Assembly (NCBI RefSeq): GCF_000142805.1 | Contig: NC_013081.1 | Location: 1,426,001-1,490,000 of the forward strand | Reading direction: 5' to 3' | Origin: Lachancea thermotolerans CBS 6340 | Taxonomy: Eukaryota; Ascomycota; Saccharomycetes; Saccharomycetales; Saccharomycetaceae | Length of the DNA: 64,000 nt | Shown here: positions 18,885 through 25,259 of the stretch, in pieces | Numbering within the stretch: the stretch's first letter is position 1 | Layout: each line of letters begins with the position of its first letter | Notes under the pieces: model-generated | Told to the model about the DNA's origin: nothing | Seen by the model: the letters and a program-made list of their open reading frames with translations, nothing else | Databases searched by the model: none | Made by a program: the position numbers and the translations under genes

Positions 18885-21011
18885 ATGAAGGTCACAGGTG
18901 TGGTATTGCTGGCGTCGCTAGCGGCTGCCGACGTCGCCAGTTTCTACGACAAATGGTCCAGCAGCGATCTACAACAGTACCTCAAAGACAGCAAGCAAGC
19001 ACTACAGGAAACTGGAGAGCAAAATTTGGACGCGCTGAAAAAGCAAGCGCAGGACGTCTGGAACAGGCAGACGCAGCCCACGCCGTGGTGGAAGTTCTGG
19101 GAGCGCAAGACCAAGCTCGCAGACTTCACCAGCAACCAGGAACCCATCTCCGAGTGGTTCTTCGACAGCTGGTCCGCCAAGGACTTGCGGAAGCTCCTCA
19201 GCAAGAACAAGGTGAAGTTCGACGTGGAGGCGTCGCGTGACGAGCTAGCGCAGGCGGCCAAGAAGAACTTCAACAGCATCTCTTCCAAGCTGGGGGCCTC
19301 GGGTCTCTACCCCTCCGAGTCCTACTTCCAGAACTGGGACGAGTACGACCTGACGTCCTGGCTAGATGAGTACAAGGTGCCTTATGACAAGGCGCACGCA
19401 AAGAAGGACGAACTGCTATCCAAGGTCCGTGAAAACATTTACGACGCCTCCCGCTACGTTGACGACGAGCGTCTTAACCTTCTGGAACAGCTAGATTTTG
19501 CCAACCAGCAGATATCCAGCAAGGCCGGAAAGGTCAAGGACGAGGTCTTCAACTCTTGGTCGACCAAGGAGTTGGGCGAGTGGCTGCGCAGTCACAAGGT
19601 GAAGTTGGAGGACAAAGCCTCGCATGACCGCAAATACCTCTTGAACGTTGCTCAGAAGAACAAGAAACTTTTGAAGGATGATGCTCAATGGTACCTGGAA
19701 ACTGCGCAAAAGAAGGCTAGCCCTTTCTTCGGCAAAACGGAGGAGGCTGCCGCTTCCATTTGGGACCAGACCATCGGCAAGTTCAAAAACTGGAAAGACT
19801 ACCTATACCACGACGACAATGTGATCAATGACACGTTTTTGATTGGTGTGGAGTCTTGGCCAAAGAAGAGATTGCGCTCTTTCTTGGATGCCCGCGGCGT
19901 GTCATACTCAGTCTTCAGCACTCGCGCCAGTCTCCTCGATCTTGTGAAACAACACCGCAACAAACCAGTGAACAACTTGACCGAGTCCCCTGCTGTGGCC
20001 GACTTTTTCGACGGGTGGTCTTTTGAGAACCTCAAGGAATGGGTCAAGGACAAGAATGATGACATCACTTCCTCTGGCGTTTACAAGTCAGCCAGTAACA
20101 AAGTTAGCGAGATTATGGGCCACGCTCAGAAGAAGGGGGGTGAAGCCGCTGACTACGCAATGGACAAAGGCAATAACGCCGCCGAGCATGCTAGCAAAGT
20201 CGCTAAAGAGAAGGGGTCTGACGCTCTTGAGTACGCGAAAGACAAAGGTTCCGATGCAGCTGACTACGCTAAGGTGAAGGGTTCTGATGCTGCCGAATAT
20301 GCCAAGGACAGGGGCTCAAGCGCTGCAGAATACGTTCAAGAGAAGGGATCCGAAGCCGCCACTCAAGCTAGCAAGGTTGCCAAGAAAAAAGGAGCCGAGG
20401 CTTCTAAGCTCGCCAAAGAGAAGGGCAAAGATGCTAAGGAGTATGCAATGGAGAAGGGCTCAGACGCTACTGACTATGCCAAGTCAAAGGGTTCTGATGC
20501 CGCGGAGTACGCCAAGGAAAAGGGCGCTGACGCCGCTGAATATGCCAAGGAAAAGGGCGCTGACGCCGCTGAATATGCTAAGGAGAAGGGCGCTGACACC
20601 GCAGAGTATGCTAAGGAGAAGGGTGCTGACGCTGCAGACTACGCCAAAGACAAGAGCTACAGCGCCGCAGGATATGCCAAAGAGAAGACTTCCGATGCTG
20701 CCGCTTACGCCAAAGAAAAAGGCGCTGACGCTGCAGCAGCTGCACAAGCCAAGGGCTCCGAGCTCTCTGATGCCGTAGCGGACAAGGCAGACGAATGGTA
20801 TAGACTATTCAGCTCTTGGTCAATGGACGACCTAAAGGGCTATGCTAAATCCTTTGGTATCAGAACTGGCCCAACTACTACCAGAGAGAAGCTTGTCCAC
20901 CAGGTCAAAGAGAACACACAGTGGTTTTTCGGCATGAAACAGGACCCTATGTACAAAAAGGTGCCAAAGAAGGTCAAGCAGGCCATGTCCAACGTTGTTT
21001 TCCGCAACTGA
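18885..21011 (+). CDS. MSC1: Msc1-like Ish1-domain protein with LEA-like 11-residue repeats
   Basis: The 708-residue protein has a signal peptide (MKVTGVVLLASLAAADVA). Seven Ish1-type motifs (F..W....L..WL) start near residues 20, 90, 147, 221, 317, 373 and 640. Between the sixth and seventh, residues about 412-635 consist of roughly twenty 11-residue units of the type YAKEKGADAAE, amphipathic and Ala/Lys/Glu-rich, like group 3 LEA proteins. The DNA shows matching 33-bp tandem units, two of them identical at about 20511-20576. S. cerevisiae Msc1 has 513 residues and belongs to the Ish1 stress/nuclear-envelope family; the neighbours RSC9 and COX14 confirm the locus. The extra length is the repeat tract. 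The protein probably acts in the ER/nuclear envelope or another secretory compartment under stress; the LEA-like function is inference. Confidence 0.88.
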   Translation: MKVTGVVLLASLAAADVASFYDKWSSSDLQQYLKDSKQALQETGEQNLDALKKQAQDVWNRQTQPTPWWKFWERKTKLADFTSNQEPISEWFFDSWSAKDLRKLLSKNKVKFDVEASRDELAQAAKKNFNSISSKLGASGLYPSESYFQNWDEYDLTSWLDEYKVPYDKAHAKKDELLSKVRENIYDASRYVDDERLNLLEQLDFANQQISSKAGKVKDEVFNSWSTKELGEWLRSHKVKLEDKASHDRKYLLNVAQKNKKLLKDDAQWYLETAQKKASPFFGKTEEAAASIWDQTIGKFKNWKDYLYHDDNVINDTFLIGVESWPKKRLRSFLDARGVSYSVFSTRASLLDLVKQHRNKPVNNLTESPAVADFFDGWSFENLKEWVKDKNDDITSSGVYKSASNKVSEIMGHAQKKGGEAADYAMDKGNNAAEHASKVAKEKGSDALEYAKDKGSDAADYAKVKGSDAAEYAKDRGSSAAEYVQEKGSEAATQASKVAKKKGAEASKLAKEKGKDAKEYAMEKGSDATDYAKSKGSDAAEYAKEKGADAAEYAKEKGADAAEYAKEKGADTAEYAKEKGADAADYAKDKSYSAAGYAKEKTSDAAAYAKEKGADAAAAAQAKGSELSDAVADKADEWYRLFSSWSMDDLKGYAKSFGIRTGPTTTREKLVHQVKENTQWFFGMKQDPMYKKVPKKVKQAMSNVVFRN
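20119..20790 (+). repeat. 33-bp coding tandem repeats (about 20 units)
   Basis: In-frame 33-bp units encode variants of YAKEKGADAAE. The best conserved units lie at 20500-20640; outer units have diverged and a few are interrupted by segments such as ASKVAKEKG. Long open frames on both strands here are by-products of the repeat. Confidence 0.85.
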
Positions 21012-21412
21012 TCAAGCTGTGCCGTTCATGACATAACTTTTCGCCTACAACTAAATTACGTCACGAAGTTACGATTAACAGCATCAATATTATGGCCAGT
21101 GATTCAATAGCAACTAAGGAAGCTCTCGAGCTTACCTTATAGTATTTTTACAATCAGAGCTGGTATAGCTATGTCAATTGTTATTTTAGTTTTAGCGTCG
21201 GCAGGAGCTTGAGGCCCTCTCGGTGCTGCGCACGCCAATATGTATCCAGCCCTCATTGCCCGTTTGCTGAGGTTAAACAGTAGCTGAGTACATCTTTGGT
21301 GAAGCCCGTCCAAAAGTATACATGAAAATTTGTAGTTGCTAGCTTGTAATTATTATCATCAATCCATCGGAGAAGACCCCTTGACATTTGCATATTTATC
21401 AGGGCGCAAGCA
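21012..21412. other. 0.4 kb MSC1-COX14 intergenic, nothing further seen
   Basis: This region contains the MSC1 terminator and the COX14 promoter. No gene or named site was recognised. Confidence 0.4.
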
Positions 21413-21601
21413 ATGTCGAAATACGCTTGGTATACCAGGGTTACAGATGCTGCTCATCGTTTGACTGTTTTGTCTCTTGTTGGTGGCACCATGTACATGG
21501 CAGGAGGTTTGGTTTACACGATGTACCAGAACGGGAAGAACTACGAGAAACAAGTTACACAGAAAGCTAACGAAGCTGAAAAGGAGCAAAATCTGCAATA
21601 G
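21413..21601 (+). CDS. COX14: Cox14, cytochrome c oxidase assembly and Cox1 translation regulator
   Basis: The 62-residue protein [17 protein letters not shown]... is nearly identical at its start to S. cerevisiae Cox14 (70 residues). One transmembrane segment (residues about 18-36, [19 protein letters not shown]) is followed by a charged C-terminal helix. In mitochondria the protein joins Mss51 and Coa3 to couple Cox1 synthesis to assembly. It is adjacent to MSC1, as in S. cerevisiae, and converges with RTF2, with 129 bp between stops. Confidence 0.95.
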   Translation: MSKYAWYTRVTDAAHRLTVLSLVGGTMYMAGGLVYTMYQNGKNYEKQVTQKANEAEKEQNLQ

Positions 21602-21730
21602 GTTTGTATTGTTGATGGAAGAAACCTTATACCAACTCCGTGCCTGAAGGTCGCGCGCACTCAGAGTTGGTGGAGGCTTGTATATAGTAATTAAATGCTA
21701 GATAGCAAAAAAAAGATGGTTACAATTTGA

Positions 21731-22429
21731 TCAGTTACGCTGGCGCTTGGTGTTTGAGTTCCCTATGGCTGGAGCTTCGCGCTTTTTTGACTTGGAACGC
21801 TTCCCGCTGTGAGTAAGATTCGATCTTTTGAGGCGAATCATACGCTTTTCCAGTGCATCGCGATCAGTGCTCTCTGCGTTGAGCGTAATAGTATCACTCT
21901 TTGAAATTGGCTTGTCGCAGACGGGACATTTAGGTTGCTCGGTGGCATTATCTAGCATGCGCCGAGGGAAAACATGGCCACAGATGGCTGGATACGACAG
22001 TTTGCTAGAACTCTTTCCTAGTATCTCATCTCCAACATCGCATTTAAGCCTTGAGTCTTTATCGACTACTAGATTCCCAAGCTCCACAACATCTTTCAGG
22101 GATCGGATATGGCCAAAAAGCCTTATTTGCTCTTCGCTATAATCTTCTTTGTCTGGCGTTAGAAGCCACTCTAGTATCGATTCCTTGTTAAGTAGGTTTC
22201 CAAGATAATCACTGACAACTGGGAGCCTCAGAGGTTGACCAGTGAGTCGGCACACGGTCCAACGAGAAACGGCATCGAAATTCTTGGCCTCCTTGTCTCG
22301 AGTTTTGTTTGGAAGATGATCCAAGGAAACCTGCAAATTCTTAACCCGGACTATTGATGAACCATCGTTCTTGAAGAAGTTAGTAATGGTATTTTCTTCA
22401 TCCTATTGCTGTTTCCGACATACACCCAT
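21731..22429 (-). CDS. RTF2: Rtf2 family protein (RING-like, replication termination/splicing), two exons
   Basis: Exon 1 is only six bases (22424-22429, Met-Gly) and exon 2 is 21731-22369, giving 214 residues. Splicing yields MGNDGSSIVRVKNL, matching the conserved MGNDGGSIP start of Rtf2 proteins. The body holds a first RING-like half (RWTVCRLTGQPLRLPVVSDY, LLNKESILEWLL), IRSLKDVVEL, and a second half ICGHVFPRRM...PKCPVCDKPI, then a basic tail (KRSKSKKREA) like a nuclear signal. Rtf2 in fission yeast and human acts at stalled forks, and Rtf2 homologues have been linked to splicing. To my knowledge S. cerevisiae has no Rtf2, so this is a gene lost there. It was not identified from exon 2 alone; the restored N-terminus makes the call firm. 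Confidence 0.88.
22370..22423 (-). other. RTF2: Spliceosomal intron of RTF2 (54 nt)
   Basis: On the reverse strand the donor is GTATGT, the branch site is TACTAAC and the acceptor is TTCAAG. At 54 nt it is very short for a yeast intron, with only nine bases from the branch motif to the acceptor. The acceptor AAG is less usual than CAG/TAG but is supported by the conserved N-terminus it produces. Confidence 0.85.
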
Positions 22430-23547
22430 AATTCAAGCTTCAGAGTTTTTCAAAGATCAATCTTCCGAGTTGAAAAGGTACTGCATTAATATTCACAACA
22501 CACTAATATTTGAAATCAATCTCTAGTGAGAACACAAGTCCGAAACCTCAAAGCTGTTGGGCAGTGGCTGACTTCCTATTTTTTCTATTGCTGAAAATTG
22601 GAACGAAGAAGGATTCCTAGCAGATATTTAGCAGTCCAGTAGCCAAGTCTCGTCTACACTCGCGAGGTGGCCACCGTGAAGTACAGTATTAAATCGGTTC
22701 ATTCACGAAAAAACAGCTAAATCTCACTTTTGATGTAGGTTGCGGCAACCCAACCAGCACGATTGATAAATTCTTGGAGAGCATAATGTTGCCCCAAGGT
22801 GTGTCACAATCATAAGCTGTTAACTCGAAACCTCTGAGGTTTGAAACTCGGCGGAATAGCTTGGTAGGCGCTGGCCGCTCTTTGGATCCGCCGAATAAGA
22901 AGCGAAGATTTGTAGTTTTTAAGCCCACAAGGCCTTATGTGACATCCTTAAACCAAAGCAACAGTCTCCATATAAATACGCTGTTTCATCTGCGCCTTTG
23001 GGCCATAATTGGTGATTATGGAAGACTAATTGGCCAGCAAAGCTTAAAATAAAATGCCAAAGGCCACGGCTTGATCCAGAGTTTTCACTTTTTCCATAAT
23101 AGTCTTGATGATCAGCCCTGGGCTCTGTCGCAGGGCATTCCATGAAGCAACTGGCCCAACAAAAAACGCGAACAGTATTAGCCAGTTTAATAGTCTTGGT
23201 GGCAGTAACTGATGAGATTTCAACTACTCATAAAGAGAGTCTACTTCGTAAACGCATTCCGCGGTAGCTTTTTTAATAATTTATCGAATCCTTCAACAAG
23301 AAAGACCCTTGCTCCACTTGAAAGGGAAACGCCAAAACAAAATTTTCAAAAGCTCTTCGACCGAACCGCCAATAGTCTGCAGATCTTCCAGGGTCTCGTC
23401 CGCGTCGCGCAAATAAGTGCTTGTTTGCGTACCCACGTCGAGCACCAAGTCACGTGTGCGAATGTCGGACAAGATTCAATTACGAGATGAGATGACAGGC
23501 AGCCCATCGCTCATAGATCGTACAGCGGATCGAGAAACTAACAGGCA
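22430..23547. other. 1.1 kb divergent intergenic RTF2 / U2AF1, no recognised gene
   Basis: This is shared upstream space of RTF2 (leftward) and the U2AF gene (rightward). It is long for this gene-dense block and contains several short inverted repeats (for example GGTTGCGGCAACC at about 22739-22751). Short ORFs (22689-22928, 22919-23143) match nothing I know. An unrecognised structured RNA is possible but I cannot support one. A CACGTG lies near 23452, about 95 bp before the U2AF start. Confidence 0.4.
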
Positions 23548-24143
23548 ATGTCGGGATACGACGACAGAGACAAATGGTACGTGTTCTGCGCTTTTATATT
23601 GGCCTTAGAATTGCTATACTAACGAACAATCACCTTGTTAGCCACTTTTACTACAAGATTGGTGCGTGCCGACACGGCGATCGGTGCTCTAAGAAACACA
23701 TAAGACCTCTTCATTCGCCTACTGTACTAGTACCGAATATGTATCGCAGGCCTGAATCTGAGGGCCCAGAGGCCCAGCAGCGCGACTTCGACGCCTTTTA
23801 CGAGGACGTTTACATGGAGGCGTGCAAGTTCGGCGAATTACAAGCTATGGTGGTCTGTGAGAACAAAAATGATCATCTCAACGGCAACGTTTACCTCATG
23901 TTCACAAATTCAAGGGACGCAAATAGCGCGAAAGACAGCTTTAATACGCGCTGGTTCAATGAACGTCCTCTCTACTGCGAATTTTCACATGTTTCCGACT
24001 TCCGCGAGGCTATTTGCCGCAAGCATGATATGCGCTCCTGTGAGAGAGGAGATGAGTGTAATTTCATGCATGTACAACGCCCTACCCGCGATCTTCAAAG
24101 TGATCTAGAAAGGGCCCAATGGAAGGAATACCACATCAAATAA
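23548..24143 (+). CDS. U2AF small subunit (U2AF35/U2AF23 family), two exons
   Basis: Exon 1 is 23548-23576 and exon 2 is 23642-24143, giving 176 residues. The splice junction creates Cys10, the first ligand of zinc finger 1 (C10-x8-C19-x5-C25-x3-H29; GACRHGDRCSKKH). Next is a UHM/RRM-like domain with HLNGNVYLMF and the RWF motif, then zinc finger 2 (C-x7-C-x5-C-x3-H, ending CNFMH). This is the exact layout of U2AF1. The serine equal to human Ser34 is present (Ser26). The RS or glycine-rich tail of animal proteins is missing; the protein ends soon after finger 2. It should pair with the large subunit (Mud2/U2AF65) to recognise the 3' splice-site AG. S. cerevisiae has no such gene. It lies upstream of PRE8 on the same strand. 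Confidence 0.93.
23577..23641 (+). other. Spliceosomal intron of the U2AF small-subunit gene (65 nt)
   Basis: The donor is GTACGT, the branch site TACTAAC is at 23617-23623 and the acceptor TTGTTAG ends at 23641. The intron splits the codon of the first zinc-ligand cysteine (TG/C), so only spliced mRNA can encode a complete first zinc finger. An unspliced reading frame opens inside the intron. Confidence 0.92.
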
Positions 24144-24335
24144 ATCAGTTCTTGCCAGGTGCTTGTAAGCATCCAAACTGCTACGGAGCGAGGTTTCGTA
24201 TATTATGATCATGTGTATTTGGTTCAAGCTGGGATTAATTCTGGAGGAGCCTTTATACTCGGTGGCAAACCAAGCCCAGAGGAAACAGCCGCGAGACAGC
24301 TCTTTTAGCATCTAATAAGTTTATAGTAATTGAGA

Positions 24336-25175
24336 ATGGCCGACAGATATTCCTTCTCGCTTACCACTTTTTCGCCAAGGTATGATTTATGCACACACCA
24401 AACGCCTGCGACTCCGGCACAGCTCGCAACAGAGATGAGTTTACATATACTAACAGCGTGATCCAGCGGCAAACTAGGTCAAATAGATTATGCTCTTACT
24501 GCCGTAAAACAGGGTGTGACTTCTCTTGGTATAAGAGCTACCAATGGAGTGATTATCGCGACTGAGAAAAAGTCTACCTCGTCACTAGCCTTAACGGAAA
24601 GCCTTTCCAAAGTTGCGCACATTACGCCTGACATAGGCGCTGCATACTCAGGCATGGGTCCAGACTTTAGAGTCCTTATTGACAAGTCTAGAAAGGTGGC
24701 ACACACCCACTATAAGCGAATCTACAACGAATATCCACCCACCAAGATCTTGGTCGCCGAAGTGGCAAAGATTATGCAGGAAGCGACGCAATCTGGCGGT
24801 GTGAGACCCTTCGGTGTGTCTCTGCTAGTTGCGGGCTATGACGAGCACAATGGCTACGGGCTATACCAGGTTGATCCCTCTGGATCTTACTTTCCTTGGA
24901 AAGCGACAGCTATTGGCAAAGGGGCCACCGCGGCTAAGACTTTTTTGGAGAAGAGATGGAATGACGAGTTAGAACTCGAAGATGCTATTCACATTGCGCT
25001 GCTGACTTTGAAAGAATCCGTAGAAGGTGAATTTAATGGCGACACGATAGAAATTGCCGTGGTGGGTGAAGAGAATCAGGATCTCTTGGGCTTCACTGGC
25101 GACCCTAGTGTAAAGGGCCCACGCTTCCGCAAGCTCACTGCGCAAGAAATTAACGATAGGTTAGAGGCTCTATAA
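24336..25175 (+). CDS. PRE8: Proteasome 20S subunit alpha-2, two exons
   Basis: Exon 1 is 24336-24379 and exon 2 is 24467-25175; joined they give 250 residues, the same as S. cerevisiae Pre8. The junction AG/C encodes the Ser of MADRYSFSLTTFSPSGKLGQIDYAL, the conserved N-terminal alpha-ring helix and YSFSLTTFSPSG gate segment. Strong blocks follow: ATEKKS, GAAYSGMGPDFRVLIDKSRK, SGGVRPFGVSLL and TLKESVEGEFNGDTIEIAVV. It is a non-catalytic subunit of the outer ring of the core particle. It converges with UTP14 with 84 bp between stops. An annotation lacking the intron would start at Met 24516 and lose the gate-forming N-terminus. Confidence 0.96.
24380..24466 (+). other. PRE8: Spliceosomal intron of PRE8 (87 nt)
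   Basis: The donor is GTATGA, the branch site TACTAAC is at 24448-24454 and the acceptor ATCCAG ends at 24466. It splits a serine codon after AG. The donor departs from GTATGT at the last base. Confidence 0.93.
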
Positions 25176-25259
25176 ACTCAAAAAATATATAAGTACCAAT
25201 TAAGAATCGATGGAAGAACAGCTAATGCACTGTTCTCATGCAAAATATCATTTCACTTC

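Noticed and set aside
20287-20778. 163-residue Lys/Arg/Pro/Met-rich frame and its antisense partner inside MSC1
   Set aside because: They are by-products of the 33-bp coding repeat, which keeps other frames open.
23105-23211. Possible C/D box snoRNA (TGATGAT ... CTGA)
   Set aside because: There is no terminal stem, no clear internal boxes and no guide sequence I could place. Such short motifs occur by chance.
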